A DNA stretch of 64,000 nucleotides from Bacteroidota bacterium (GCA_021324685.1 JAJPIQ010000015.1:50656-114655); one strand, 5' to 3'; shown: positions 1 to 9,325, numbered from the stretch's first letter. Translations and numbers: made by a program. Notes: a model not told the origin generated them from the letters alone.

Positions 1-1380
1 CTCGCTTGGGGCCCATCGAAGTTTCGACCAAAAGCTTTGGGAGTTCGGTCCGATCTGTGCCCCGAGCAGCGTTTGTGAGGTCGAGTACGAACCCGCCGTA
101 TCCCAGTGTGTGTAGGTATAAGGCTCGACACGGATCCACTCGGCTTCCCAGTCGAGATCGGGAATCCCGAACGCACCGGCCCACATACCGCCCGCCTGCC
201 ACGCCCATTTGTTCGACCAATAGCCGGTCCCGACTTTGCTGGCAACAAAATCATCGAGCAATGCCTGACCGCGAAGTTCCACACCCGGTGCCACCTGCCA
301 CAGGGTGTGCGTAGCAAGCAGGGCGTTGTCGCGGTCCTGATCGTCAAGACCCTTTTTTACGGTATTTAAAAACGAAAATGGAATTAAATATCCAAGTTCG
401 TACCGCTCGGTAAAGACCATAATGTCCGTAAACCCAAGTTCGAAATGCCGGCCGATGTCGAACGTCAGGTCATGCAGGGCGATAAGCTTCAACGGGTACG
501 GCGGTTCGATGCTAAACGTGTCTTGCACGAGCGATCCATAAATCATTTGATAGCGAACGGCATCGACATGCGCGGCCAAACTAATAAAATTGAAATAAGG
601 AACATTTGGAGAGAGGATCACATCGTCGTTCTGGAAGCCGCCTCCGATGGAGATCGCTTCGCGGGCCAATTTCCCGGTGAACCAGTCGTTATTGTATGTC
701 AGCTCGTCCGAGGTAAAATCGAAAAACTGCTGGGAAAAATCGGCGAGATCGTGGTTCTTTGCCAGGGAAGGATCTTCGAGAGCAAGCTGGGAATTCCCGA
801 ATTTCTCACCGTTCGTCGTCTGCATAAAATAGCCAACGCGCCCACTAAGCGTTCCGGAAAAGCGTCCGCCGATATTTCCCAGGAGGACGGACGCATCATC
901 GGGACTGGTACGATGTCGAAGTTCTAAGCTCGCGATACCGTGGATGAAGAGGTCCGATCGAGTGAAATCATCGTACCATTGGTACAGATATTTATCTTTA
1001 TCGGTAAAAATGCCACTCCAAAAGAGTGGCTCGGCCTCATGGGAAGGAAACATCGTCACAGCCTCGCGCGGCTCATGTGCGTACGTACGAAGATATTTTC
1101 GTACGAGATCGTGCTCTGCATTTGAAAGTCTGTTGGAAGTGTCCGCCTGGCGTAAGAATTGCGCGACTTCAAATTCCGAAATCGGGAGTTGAGCCTCCGA
1201 ATATCCTTCGATCACTTCAAGGACCGAAAGATGGCGTAGAAAGTCGTACACCGGGTCGCCGAGCGGTACCTGCTCGACGCCGATATGGGGGGCAGATGTC
1301 AGCGCCTGCGCAAACGCCGGAGCGTGCATTGCTAAGCTGGCAAGCGCTGCAATTACGAGAACACGTGAGAGTTTATGCAC
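1..1380 (-). CDS. Wzi-like capsule assembly outer-membrane protein (partial, 3' end beyond window)
   Basis: An uninterrupted minus-strand reading frame of 460 codons begins with GTG at 1380 and runs off the left edge without a stop. The first 25 or so residues form a signal peptide (VHKLSRVLVIAALASLAMH then AFAQ). The rest has alternating short hydrophobic/aromatic strands typical of an outer-membrane barrel. The late segment AQIGPNSQSFWSKLRWAP resembles the GPN motif region of the Wzi/capsule-assembly family, which anchors surface polysaccharide. The GTG lies 3 bases after the stop of the SLBB export gene, so the two are very probably cotranscribed. The family call is by pattern and context. 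The coding status is strong because the frame stays open for 1380 bases. Confidence 0.8.
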   Translation of the reverse strand, partial: MHKLSRVLVIAALASLAMHAPAFAQALTSAPHIGVEQVPLGDPVYDFLRHLSVLEVIEGYSEAQLPISEFEVAQFLRQADTSNRLSNAEHDLVRKYLRTYAHEPREAVTMFPSHEAEPLFWSGIFTDKDKYLYQWYDDFTRSDLFIHGIASLELRHRTSPDDASVLLGNIGGRFSGTLSGRVGYFMQTTNGEKFGNSQLALEDPSLAKNHDLADFSQQFFDFTSDELTYNNDWFTGKLAREAISIGGGFQNDDVILSPNVPYFNFISLAAHVDAVRYQMIYGSLVQDTFSIEPPYPLKLIALHDLTFDIGRHFELGFTDIMVFTERYELGYLIPFSFLNTVKKGLDDQDRDNALLATHTLWQVAPGVELRGQALLDDFVASKVGTGYWSNKWAWQAGGMWAGAFGIPDLDWEAEWIRVEPYTYTHWDTAGSYSTSQTLLGAQIGPNSQSFWSKLRWAPSE

Positions 1381-1383
1381 CCG

Positions 1384-3126
1384 TCACTTTTTAAGGAAGG
1401 TCAAATATAAGCCAGTGATCAAGCCTCCAAGGCCAAAGACAAGACCGGCGATCGTTTGAATATTCTGTGTCGTGTAATTTTCGGGCAAGTCTGGAACCTT
1501 TGGAATAAAAATTTCATCGCCAGGTTCGATCTTCGTATCGCTGGGGTCCATCCATGCTTTTGTCCGAAGCTTGATCACCGCCATTTGAGATTTGTCGGCA
1601 CCGTTCGCATAACCACCGGCCTGTGAAATATAATATTTCAGGGAAGCGCCTTCCTGGTATTGCACATAGCCGGCATTATTTACGAAGCCATAGACATAGA
1701 CGGTCGTCGGCTGTTTCGGAATTTCGATCTCGTCGCCATCACGTAATGTCACGTCCTGAGAGTGATCATTCTGCACAAAGAGCCGATCCATATCGGTCAC
1801 AACGACGGGCGGCCGAATGGACATCTGGCGCTGGAAGTTGATCGTGTCCGAAACGCCAAGATTCTCGAGACGAGTTATTTTCGAAATTTCTTCAGGTGTT
1901 CCGGCCGTAAGTCGCTCATCAGAACCATGTCGTAAAATTTCACCTCCGGTCGGATATGCTGCCGGTGTGAGGCCACCGGCTTCACGGATAACTTCTGAAA
2001 GCGTCGTTTGTCCATCGGTGATCGGATAGACTCCGGGTTCCGCGACTTCACCACGGACCGCGACCACCGCCGCTTTATGCGATTCCGGAAGGAAACGGAC
2101 TACAATGCGATCGTTCGGTTCCAGCGCAACATCGGGGACGCGATGCGCGACGATTGCAGAAAGATCGTAAACCGTCGGATCGGTTGATCCATTGTCGCTT
2201 AAACGGGTAACTTCCACGTGGTGAAGATCGGCATCGGCCGAAGGGCCGAATGCGTATCGAATTGCAGCGGAAAGCGAATCTCCCCGGACAAATTCAAAAT
2301 CGCCTGCCGCCTGGACCGCGCCATAGACCCCAAGAGATGGCGCGCGCAAGTCGCGAAAGGGGACCAGAATGACATCTCCTTCGCGAAGGGGGGGAGCCGC
2401 TTTGGGATCATGCGTCGAATTGTAGCGCACGAGATCGACACGCTCGGAGGTCCCATCGCCATGGGTAACGGTAATATACCGTTCACTGGCCGGAGCCACT
2501 TCGCGCTCGCCGAAGATAGATTCCAAATGTTTCTTTCCATTCTCTTCCATTTCGCGCTGCTTTTCCGTTCCAGGATCGTGCTGCTCGAGCGCAGGGTCGA
2601 CATGATTCGCGAGATCGACCGCCAGGTCCGCACGGGTGGCCGAAGAAAGCGCGTAGAGGCCAGGCATCGCAACGTCCCCTTCGACCTTCACATAAATTTT
2701 TCTCGGCTGGTAAAGCGCGAGTGTGATTGGTGGGCCGCCACTCTGCGACTTCGTTCTTGCGAAGGACTCGTTGGCTTTTTCCAGAACTTCCGTTTGAATT
2801 TCCGCCAGCGTCTTGCCACGAACATCGAATGCTCCCAAATTAGGAATGAGCAGCATATTGTCGGACGAAATGACCGGATAGTATGCATCGCCACTCGTCC
2901 AGAAACGGCATTGTAGCACATCGCCGGGTCCCAAATGATATTCGGTCGGGTCGATACTGCTTTCGAAGGCCATTGATTCTGTGGCAGAGGGTGGCTGCAT
3001 GGTCTTCTCTGAACCGAGTTTCGGGATCGAACTTTGCGTTCCCATCGGCGACGTCACTTGTGCGTGCAGCGTAGGAGCGGCAAGGGCTGCCAGAAAGAAG
3101 AAAAAAATGGTCCTGTTGCTCTTCAA
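1384..3126 (-). CDS. Polysaccharide export protein with SLBB domains (Wza-like)
   Basis: About 580 residues. An N-terminal signal peptide (FFFFLAALAAPTLHAQ) precedes a Poly_export domain (YHLGPGDVLQCRFW), followed by several SLBB-type beta-grasp segments (for example VAVRGEVAEPGVYPITDG and VYVYGFVNNAGYVQYQEG). The protein ends in a hydrophobic helix (GLVFGLGGLITGLYLTF) and FLKK. Family members form the periplasmic/outer-membrane conduit for capsule or exopolysaccharide. An ATG exists at 3177, but it lies inside wecB. I chose TTG at 3126 because it overlaps the wecB stop as TTGA and places the signal peptide at the very N-terminus. The gene sits between wecB and the Wzi-like gene in one minus-strand operon. 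Confidence 0.85.
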   Translation of the reverse strand: MKSNRTIFFFFLAALAAPTLHAQVTSPMGTQSSIPKLGSEKTMQPPSATESMAFESSIDPTEYHLGPGDVLQCRFWTSGDAYYPVISSDNMLLIPNLGAFDVRGKTLAEIQTEVLEKANESFARTKSQSGGPPITLALYQPRKIYVKVEGDVAMPGLYALSSATRADLAVDLANHVDPALEQHDPGTEKQREMEENGKKHLESIFGEREVAPASERYITVTHGDGTSERVDLVRYNSTHDPKAAPPLREGDVILVPFRDLRAPSLGVYGAVQAAGDFEFVRGDSLSAAIRYAFGPSADADLHHVEVTRLSDNGSTDPTVYDLSAIVAHRVPDVALEPNDRIVVRFLPESHKAAVVAVRGEVAEPGVYPITDGQTTLSEVIREAGGLTPAAYPTGGEILRHGSDERLTAGTPEEISKITRLENLGVSDTINFQRQMSIRPPVVVTDMDRLFVQNDHSQDVTLRDGDEIEIPKQPTTVYVYGFVNNAGYVQYQEGASLKYYISQAGGYANGADKSQMAVIKLRTKAWMDPSDTKIEPGDEIFIPKVPDLPENYTTQNIQTIAGLVFGLGGLITGLYLTFLKK

Positions 3127-4226
3127 AGTCGTTCTTCTAAAATTTTTGCAATGCGCTGGGCGGCATGGCCGTCCCAAAGATCTGGCACTGCGTGCGATTT
3201 CCAGTTCCCACGCAGGGCGCGCCTCGTATCCTCGAGTACACGGTCAAAATTCAACCCGAGTAACTCGTTGGTTCCCTGTTCGACCGTCACGGGCCGCTCA
3301 GTATTTTCACGGAGCGTAATGCATGGCGTTCCGAGCGCGGTCGTCTCCTCCTGAATGCCCCCCGAATCCGTCAGCACGACGCCGGCCTGATCCTGCAGGG
3401 CCAGAAAATCGAGATAGCCGACCGGATCGATGAGCGCAAGCGTTGTATTCTGCGCAGTGCGTTCGGCCAGGCCAAATTCTTCGAGGCGCTTCCGGGTCCG
3501 TGGATGAACAGGAAATAAGATTCGGGGCGTGAACGCTTCCATCCGCTCAAAAAGCTCCACGAAGCGCGATAATGAGGCCATATCGTCAACATTACTTGGC
3601 CGGTGCAGGGTAACGAGCGCATATTTTTTTCCCTCGATGTTGTATTTTTTCGCAAGTTGCGGAAACCGCTCACGTGCATTAGGTAAATATTTTTGCACCG
3701 AGTCGATCATCGTATTACCGACGAAAAAGACTTTCTTATTTTCGATTCCTTCGTGCTCAAGGTTTTTTAACCCGCTGGGCTCGGTCACAAAACAAAAGTC
3801 GGAAAATTCATCGGCAACGATACGGTTAATTTCCTCCGGCATGTTGCGGTCGAACGAGCGTAAACCGGATTCAATATGGGCAAGCCGAATTCCCCCCTTC
3901 GCAGCAACAAGTGCCGTTGCGAGCGTGGAATTCACATCGCCGGCTACCATGACAAGATCGGGCTTTTCTTCGCCAAGCAGCTTCTCCATTTCGATCATGA
4001 CCTTAGCCGTCTGCTCCGCATGGGAACCGGAGCCAACTCCCAAAAACCGGTCGGGTTGCGGCATATCGAGATCGCGGAAAAAAACGTCCGACATATTCGC
4101 ATCGTAATGCTGCCCCGTGTGGACGAGTGTACACTCGAATTTGCCGCTCTTTTTTACGGCTTCGAGGACCGGTGCGACCTTCATAAAATTAGGCCGGGCG
4201 CCTACCACGAAGAGAATACGTTTCAT
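3123..4226 (-). CDS. wecB: UDP-N-acetylglucosamine 2-epimerase (non-hydrolysing)
   Basis: The 367-residue protein matches the usual family length. It interconverts UDP-GlcNAc and UDP-ManNAc in the cytoplasm, feeding surface polysaccharide synthesis. Visible motifs are VVGARPNFMKVAPV near residue 8, LVHTGQHYD, GDVNSTLA, HIESGLRS, MPEEINR, VTLHRPSNVDD and LTDSGGIQEE. An upstream in-frame ATG at 4289 would add 21 residues without family similarity. ATG at 4226 starts directly at MKRILFVVGARPN and is preferred. The stop overlaps the TTG start of the SLBB export gene. It is divergent from the T9SS gene at 4378, with about 150 bp of promoter-bearing DNA between them. Confidence 0.93.
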   Translation of the reverse strand: MKRILFVVGARPNFMKVAPVLEAVKKSGKFECTLVHTGQHYDANMSDVFFRDLDMPQPDRFLGVGSGSHAEQTAKVMIEMEKLLGEEKPDLVMVAGDVNSTLATALVAAKGGIRLAHIESGLRSFDRNMPEEINRIVADEFSDFCFVTEPSGLKNLEHEGIENKKVFFVGNTMIDSVQKYLPNARERFPQLAKKYNIEGKKYALVTLHRPSNVDDMASLSRFVELFERMEAFTPRILFPVHPRTRKRLEEFGLAERTAQNTTLALIDPVGYLDFLALQDQAGVVLTDSGGIQEETTALGTPCITLRENTERPVTVEQGTNELLGLNFDRVLEDTRRALRGNWKSHAVPDLWDGHAAQRIAKILEERL

Positions 4227-4377
4227 ATATTGGAGAATCAGCAAAAATGCGAGTACGGTGTTTTTTGAAATTAGTTTAGTCCCGGACAAATTCCTTGAAC
4301 CCTATCGTTAGCAACGCCTTTAATGCAGCATGTAACAAACAAGTCCTTCCCGTGTTATTTGCCGGAGGGTTTAAGCA

Positions 4378-6474
4378 ATGCGAATACGCACGAGGGTTCC
4401 GGTACATGTTCGGCGATCGCTTCTGCGGCTGATGATGATTGTTTCAGCCGTTCAATTTCTTTGTAATGGCGATTCTGTTGCGCAATCCTGGCAAAAGCTT
4501 TCGACTTTTCCAGGCTATATTTGTATCGCCAAATTTTTGAATCCGGATACCGGCTTTGTCGGGCTCGGCCTAACGCCAGGCTGGCTTTCCCCTCAGGCTG
4601 TCGGTCTTTACAAAACAACCGATGGCGGCAAATCATGGATGCAGTGCTCGATCCCGTCAGGTTACGCCGGGGAGATCGGCGATATCGTAATGACCGATTC
4701 TATCAATGGATGGCTGGCCATGACCTGCTGGGGTGGATCTGGTAATCGTGCACTCTGGAAGACCTCGGACGGCGGTTTGACATGGAACGAAACGCCGCTC
4801 ATTGGTTCTGGAACCGCAATCGCTATGACAGCGCATGCAATGATTGTAACGGATCTATCCAACCATGGGCATTTATCGACGGACGGCGGAGCTACTTTTA
4901 CGAATTCGCTCCCAAGCAGCACAAACTGCGTGCGCTTCGTGGACGCCCTGCATGGCGCAATCAGCGATTTCCGCAGCCAGGACTGGCTATGTAGCTCCGA
5001 TGGTGGCGTAACATGGAATAATTCCTCATTCAACGTCGAATCATGGGGCCTTTATGGTATTGAAGGCACGCCGAATTTTTATGCCGCCCCGGAAGGTCCG
5101 ACCGATGGTTCGCCGTATTCCGCTCAAGTTTTCCGGTCAACGGATTTTGGCAAAAGCTGGACGAGCCTAACTCTGTTCCCCTACCTACCTACCGGCGGCT
5201 TCGATGGAATCGCTGAGAATGTGTTGATTTTCCAGGTAAGTTACGACGGTATTCAACAAGACCCAACCCATAAAGGTGGGTTTTATCGTTCCACCGATAG
5301 CGGCCAAACCTGGGTTTCCATTGGCGGCCCGAGTGCCTACCACGATAGCTGGTTTTCTGTTCTGCAATCTCAGTGCGAATTGCATGTTTTCGGATTCGAC
5401 GATCAGGCTCCCGGAACGCTCTACGAATACACGGAAAATTTGAATAACGGAGGGCCGAATCGATTGGCGATCCCGGATACAGCGCGCCTGGCTCAACAAT
5501 CTTGTACGGGTACCGACACAACAATTCCCATCGGCATTCTTGGCTGCGAGGTATCTGGCGGCGTACTCGACTCGGTATGGATTACGGGTTCCGGAGCATT
5601 CACGCTTCCAAACTCAGGACTCGGACCGCGGAATCTGGGCGTGTTTGATAGTATTGCTGTTAGCTATTCCGGGATCAGGACAACCGATTCGGGAGTCCTA
5701 CATCTTGCTTATAATCTTGGAGCCGGCCAACGAGACACATCGATTGCGCTGCTCGGAACCGCATCGTTCCTTTCGCAAGAATTCACGCTGCATCGCGCCG
5801 TTGTTGCTGCGTACTTTGGCGAGATCGATTCGCTCCCTCTTTTTGTGGATGTAAGCCCTGCACTTAATATCGATTCGCTTTGGCCATTCATAACGGGTTT
5901 TCAGTTTACGTATAGCTGGGATTCCTCCGTCGCAAGTTATGCATCGTATGTACCCTCAAACGGATGGCTTCTCAATTCCATTGTTCCTCATGGAAATTCG
6001 GTCGATATTGATATCCAAAATGTTTCAGGAACGGCGTCAGACCCGATCTCATTGGGCACCGCTCTTTTCCGTTCCCATTCTCGTGGATTAGGATTCACGT
6101 GGGCAGAAGTTCCGCGTTTTATCTGCAATTTTGGCAGCCAAGCGGAAGAGTTTTGCGTTACAGACAATGAGGAAAGTCACTGGTCTATCAAATCGCTTGG
6201 TGAGAAAAGCAGTGTTTCCACGGGACCAACTCAGGAAAATTCATTCGCAATCTACCCGAATCCGGCTTCGACAGAACTTTTTATTCGGAACCCGAATCCC
6301 AGCCACGCGCAGATCACGGTTTTCGATGCATTGGGAAGAAAAGTACTTCAGAGTATGGTTTCGCCAAACTCGGTTCAGCGGATAGATATCGCGTCATTTC
6401 CCACCGGTTCCTACGTCGCTATTTTCTCAAGCGATGGTTTGGAATCCATTCAAAGTTTCTGCAAACTGTATTAA
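4378..6474 (+). CDS. Secreted T9SS-sorted protein with YCF48/BNR-like repeats
   Basis: The 698-residue protein has an N-terminal signal segment (LLRLMMIVSAVQFLCNGDSVAQ). Repeated blocks of the type TTDGGKSWM, TSDGGLTWN, SSDGGVTWN, STDFGKSWT and STDSGQTWV mark BNR/YCF48-type beta-propeller blades over roughly residues 80-340. The last 75 residues form a type IX secretion sorting domain: FAIYPNPASTELFIRNPNP, then FDALGRKVL and FPTGSYVAIF. It is expected on the cell surface or outside. The start is supported by a good Shine-Dalgarno (GGAGGG, 8 bases upstream). Its final TAA shares the bases TTAA with the stop of the convergent dehydrogenase gene. The ligand or role is not evident. Confidence 0.85.
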   Translation: MRIRTRVPVHVRRSLLRLMMIVSAVQFLCNGDSVAQSWQKLSTFPGYICIAKFLNPDTGFVGLGLTPGWLSPQAVGLYKTTDGGKSWMQCSIPSGYAGEIGDIVMTDSINGWLAMTCWGGSGNRALWKTSDGGLTWNETPLIGSGTAIAMTAHAMIVTDLSNHGHLSTDGGATFTNSLPSSTNCVRFVDALHGAISDFRSQDWLCSSDGGVTWNNSSFNVESWGLYGIEGTPNFYAAPEGPTDGSPYSAQVFRSTDFGKSWTSLTLFPYLPTGGFDGIAENVLIFQVSYDGIQQDPTHKGGFYRSTDSGQTWVSIGGPSAYHDSWFSVLQSQCELHVFGFDDQAPGTLYEYTENLNNGGPNRLAIPDTARLAQQSCTGTDTTIPIGILGCEVSGGVLDSVWITGSGAFTLPNSGLGPRNLGVFDSIAVSYSGIRTTDSGVLHLAYNLGAGQRDTSIALLGTASFLSQEFTLHRAVVAAYFGEIDSLPLFVDVSPALNIDSLWPFITGFQFTYSWDSSVASYASYVPSNGWLLNSIVPHGNSVDIDIQNVSGTASDPISLGTALFRSHSRGLGFTWAEVPRFICNFGSQAEEFCVTDNEESHWSIKSLGEKSSVSTGPTQENSFAIYPNPASTELFIRNPNPSHAQITVFDALGRKVLQSMVSPNSVQRIDIASFPTGSYVAIFSSDGLESIQSFCKLY

Positions 6475-7907
6475 GGTAAGTGTGCGGCTTTTCCGCTTCC
6501 TAACAGTTGAATCTTTGCCCGAAGCTTTGGGTCGTTGACATGCTTCGTCGCATTGCGTGTATCGATGAGAGCGGTCGAATGGCGAGCGATGAACTCGTAG
6601 TCCCATTGCGTGTGATCGGTCGTAATGATGATGACGTTCGCCGCTTCAAGCGTTTGTTCGTCGAGCGTTTGTGCTTCGAAGGTGCGGCCACTTACCCATA
6701 GCTTTTCGACGAACGGATCGCAATACGAAATCTGGCTGACGCCTTCCTGCATAAGAATTTCCATGACGCGAATCGCCGGGGAGTGCCGCGTGTCATCGAC
6801 GTCCCGCTTAAAAGCGACGCCGAGAACTAAAATGTTCGCGTCGCGCAAGCGAATGGGTTGATCCGCGATAGCTTTAAAGACAAGGTCCTTCACATAAAAC
6901 GGCATCGACTCGTTCGTTTCGGCCGCGAGCGTGATAAAGTTCGTTTCAAAATCGTAAGCGCGTGCCTGCCACGAAAGATAGTAAGGATCGATGAGAATGC
7001 AATGTCCGCCGATGCCTGGACCCGGATAGAACGGCATATAGCCGAAGGGCTTCGTCGCGGCGGCATCGACGACTTCCCACATGCTGATTCCGCCCATGCG
7101 GTCGCAGAGCTTTGCGAGTTCGTTGACGAGCGCAATATTCACCGAGCGGAAAATATTCTCCAGCAGCTTTTCCATCTCCGCAACTTTGGGAGAGGTAACC
7201 GCGATCACATGCTCGATGATCTGTTCGTTCGCAAGCACCGCAAGCCGCGTACAAGCCGGGGTAACGCCGCCGACCACGATCGGCGTGTTCGCCGTCGTCC
7301 ATTTTTGGTTTCCTGGATCGATGCGCTCCGGAGAGAACGCGAGGAAAAAATCCTCCCCTACTTTTTTGCCGGTTGCTTCGAGGATGGGTTGGACGGTCCC
7401 TTCGGTCGTATTAGGGAACGTTGTCGATTTAAGAATGATTAGCTGCCCGTCACGAAGTTCTTTCGCCAATTCCTCGACGGCGCTGGTAATATACGTAATA
7501 TCGGGATCTTTATTCGTCGTGAACGGTGTGGGAACGCAAATATAGATCGCGTCGAGTGTCCGAGCATTCGAGTAATCCGCCTGCGCACGAAAGCTCCCAT
7601 TGTTCACCACATCGGCCACATGCGCATCCGGAATATCCTGGATATAGTTCTTGCCTTTTTGAAGTGAGGAGATCTTTGTTCTATCGAGATCGATGCCGAC
7701 GGTCTCGAATCCTTTTCGCGCGAACTCGATTGCCAGGGGCAGTCCAACGTACCCGAGGCCGATTACCCCGATCTTCGCGGTTTTATTGCGAATTTTCTGT
7801 TCTAAGGCAGCGGCGTGCTGCGATGCATGATCGCTCGCGCCTTTGGTTCGGCCATTGGATAAAGTCTCAGTAGTTTTGGAAGGAGCGAGGGGGATCGACT
7901 GTGCCAT
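6471..7907 (-). CDS. UDP-N-acetyl-hexosamine 6-dehydrogenase (WbpA/WecC-type)
   Basis: The 478-residue nucleotide-sugar dehydrogenase has the Rossmann motif GVIGLGYVGLPLA at about 48-59. Further motifs are YICVPTPF, LKSTTFPNTTEG, FSPERIDPGN, VAEMEKLLEN and the catalytic-cysteine segment GPGIGGHCILIDPYYL (Cys near 303). A C-terminal UDP-binding region has VLGVAFKRDVDDTRHSPA. The family oxidises UDP-GlcNAc or UDP-ManNAc to the uronic acid with two NAD+. GGHC-ILIDPYYL is closer to the WbpA type than to UDP-glucose dehydrogenase, but the exact substrate is inference. About 40 N-terminal residues rich in S/T/A are extra. It belongs functionally with wecB although a T9SS gene lies between them. Confidence 0.9.
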   Translation of the reverse strand: MAQSIPLAPSKTTETLSNGRTKGASDHASQHAAALEQKIRNKTAKIGVIGLGYVGLPLAIEFARKGFETVGIDLDRTKISSLQKGKNYIQDIPDAHVADVVNNGSFRAQADYSNARTLDAIYICVPTPFTTNKDPDITYITSAVEELAKELRDGQLIILKSTTFPNTTEGTVQPILEATGKKVGEDFFLAFSPERIDPGNQKWTTANTPIVVGGVTPACTRLAVLANEQIIEHVIAVTSPKVAEMEKLLENIFRSVNIALVNELAKLCDRMGGISMWEVVDAAATKPFGYMPFYPGPGIGGHCILIDPYYLSWQARAYDFETNFITLAAETNESMPFYVKDLVFKAIADQPIRLRDANILVLGVAFKRDVDDTRHSPAIRVMEILMQEGVSQISYCDPFVEKLWVSGRTFEAQTLDEQTLEAANVIIITTDHTQWDYEFIARHSTALIDTRNATKHVNDPKLRAKIQLLGSGKAAHLP

Positions 7908-8002
7908 GAAGGGCGAAGTACGGCTGTTTACGAGGTTCTGTTTCGAAAATCGGATCGTTTATGGTCTATTCGAATCAGCGATTATGTGCGCAGGGCTAAC
8001 GC

Positions 8003-8160
8003 GGGACTGTCCCAAAAGCTTCCTCGATTTGAGTCTCTAAGGTTCTATGTGCAAGGTCATTTCCTGGCTCTTACCTTTGCCCACCACCAGCAGAGTCCCG
8101 ATGAGCAGGAACCGCCAGTCATAAAAAAATTCGGTGGCGCTGTTACGCCAGTTTTGTCCC
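8003..8160. repeat. Possible remnant of a small mobile element between wbpA-like gene and folE
   Basis: GGGACTGTCCCAAAA at 8003-8017 contains a self-complementary GGGAC/GTCCC pair. It is mirrored by TTTTGTCCC at 8152-8160, so the two ends face each other like short transposon termini about 158 bp apart. The interior holds no complete gene; in one minus-strand frame it reads a short hydrophobic peptide. The right end overlaps the last codons of folE. This is pattern recognition only. No transposase or target-site duplication is visible. Confidence 0.2.
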
Positions 8161-8823
8161 AATAAGTGTCATGAATTCTGCCCGTGTTTGTGGCTGCTTG
8201 AAAGCCCCGAGCATAGCGCTCGTTGTCGTCACCGAGTTTTGCTTTTGGACGCCCCGCATCATCATGCATAAATGGCGCGCTTCGCAAATTACCGCGACCC
8301 CGGTCGGATCCAGGTAATGGGTTATCGTATCGGCGATCTGGCGCGTCATTCGTTCTTGTACCTGCAGTCTGCGAGCGAAAATTTCGACAATCCTCGGTAG
8401 TTTCGAAAGGCCGACGATTTTTCCATTCGGAATATACGCAATATGAGCACGTCCGTAAAACGGAAGCAAATGATGTTCGCACATCGAAAAAAAGTCAATG
8501 TCCTTCACGACGACCATTTCATCATATTTTTCCTCGAAAATTGCCCCGTTCAGAATTTTTTCGATATTGGCAGTATAGCCGCTTGTGAGAAACTCCCAAG
8601 CTAGCGCCGAGCGGTGTGGCGTTCGCCAAAGCCCGACACGGTCAGGATCTTCGCCTACAGCCTCTAATATCGCTTTTGTAGCGCCGCGCAGTGCGGGATT
8701 CGAATCTGGCTCGCCCTCTGCCGGTCCGAGCGTGCAGGGCGAAGCGAGGAGTTCTTCCCGTTCGAGAGTGGAAATTTCTTCAAGTTCGACAGTTCGTTCG
8801 GGCAAAGTTGTGACAGGGGCCAT
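8143..8823 (-). CDS. folE: GTP cyclohydrolase I
   Basis: The 226-residue enzyme converts GTP to 7,8-dihydroneopterin triphosphate, the first step of folate synthesis. Visible features are [30 protein letters not shown], the substrate loop [20 protein letters not shown] and [12 protein letters not shown]. The expected zinc ligands are Cys115, His118 and Cys186. The first 40 residues are a poorly conserved acidic extension. It is transcribed away from iscR, and the IscR-type palindrome at 8888 lies 65 bp upstream of its start, so shared regulation is possible. folP and folC lie elsewhere in the window. Confidence 0.96.
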   Translation of the reverse strand: MAPVTTLPERTVELEEISTLEREELLASPCTLGPAEGEPDSNPALRGATKAILEAVGEDPDRVGLWRTPHRSALAWEFLTSGYTANIEKILNGAIFEEKYDEMVVVKDIDFFSMCEHHLLPFYGRAHIAYIPNGKIVGLSKLPRIVEIFARRLQVQERMTRQIADTITHYLDPTGVAVICEARHLCMMMRGVQKQNSVTTTSAMLGAFKQPQTRAEFMTLIGTKLA

Positions 8824-8887
8824 GGCTTTTATGGAATTTCGAAAGGTGCATAAAATAAAATCACAATGAAAAATTTCTTATGGCAAG

Positions 8888-8906
8888 TAGGACTTTTTTA
8901 GTCCTA
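8888..8906. promoter_or_regulatory. IscR type 1-like operator palindrome
   Basis: TAGGACT at 8888-8894 and AGTCCTA at 8900-8906 form a perfect 7-5-7 inverted repeat with a T5 centre. The core GACT-N5-AGTC and the flanking TATA match the known IscR type 1 consensus half-sites (GACT, five bases, AGTC). It sits 26 bp before the iscR start and between the divergent folE and iscR genes. This supports autoregulation of the isc operon by the Fe-S form of IscR. Binding is inferred. Confidence 0.7.
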
Positions 8907-8932
8907 TATAACGTTGCCTGTCTCAACAAGCA

Positions 8933-9325
8933 ATGCTCCGGTTATCGAAACGGGTTGAATACGGCCTTGTGGCCCTGCAGCACCTCGCCAAAACAGGCGA
9001 TGTGGCGACCGTACGCGAGATTTCGGACGAGAACAGTATTTCGTACGACTTGCTTGCGAAGATCATGCAGGACCTGAAACGGGACGGCGTGCTCTATTCG
9101 AGCCAGGGGGTCCGGGGGGGCTATGGCCTGATGCTTGCTCCTCAGGAAATTCCTGTTAACCGTGTCGTTGGAGCCCTGGAAGAGCAAAGTTCGATTACCG
9201 AATGTACTTCGGAAACGGAATGCTGTTCGCGGGAAGCCGTCTGTACCATCAAAGGCCCGATGCATAAATTGCAGGAGCAGATGGAGCAGGTCCTGAGTTC
9301 GGTAACGATTGCTCAACTACTTTAA
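8933..9325 (+). CDS. iscR: Rrf2-family Fe-S cluster regulator IscR
   Basis: The 130-residue protein has the Rrf2 winged-helix fold ([50 protein letters not shown]). A cysteine-rich cluster region follows (Cys91, Cys97, Cys98, Cys104), with spacing equivalent to the Cys92/98/104 ligands of E. coli IscR. The fourth-ligand position is Lys107 rather than His; His111 is a possible substitute. It heads the isc gene run, and a type 1-like operator lies immediately upstream. Its cluster-bound form would repress the operon when Fe-S supply is adequate. Confidence 0.92.
   Translation: MLRLSKRVEYGLVALQHLAKTGDVATVREISDENSISYDLLAKIMQDLKRDGVLYSSQGVRGGYGLMLAPQEIPVNRVVGALEEQSSITECTSETECCSREAVCTIKGPMHKLQEQMEQVLSSVTIAQLL

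Noticed and set aside
445..927. Plus-strand open frame in the first kilobase
   Set aside because: It is the shadow of the minus-strand Wzi-like gene, whose 460-codon frame has a signal peptide and barrel pattern.
8057..8482. Minus-strand frame overlapping folE, ending in a Trp/Cys-rich tail
   Set aside because: Mostly the shadow of folE in another frame; the unique tail lies in the possible mobile remnant and shows no family.
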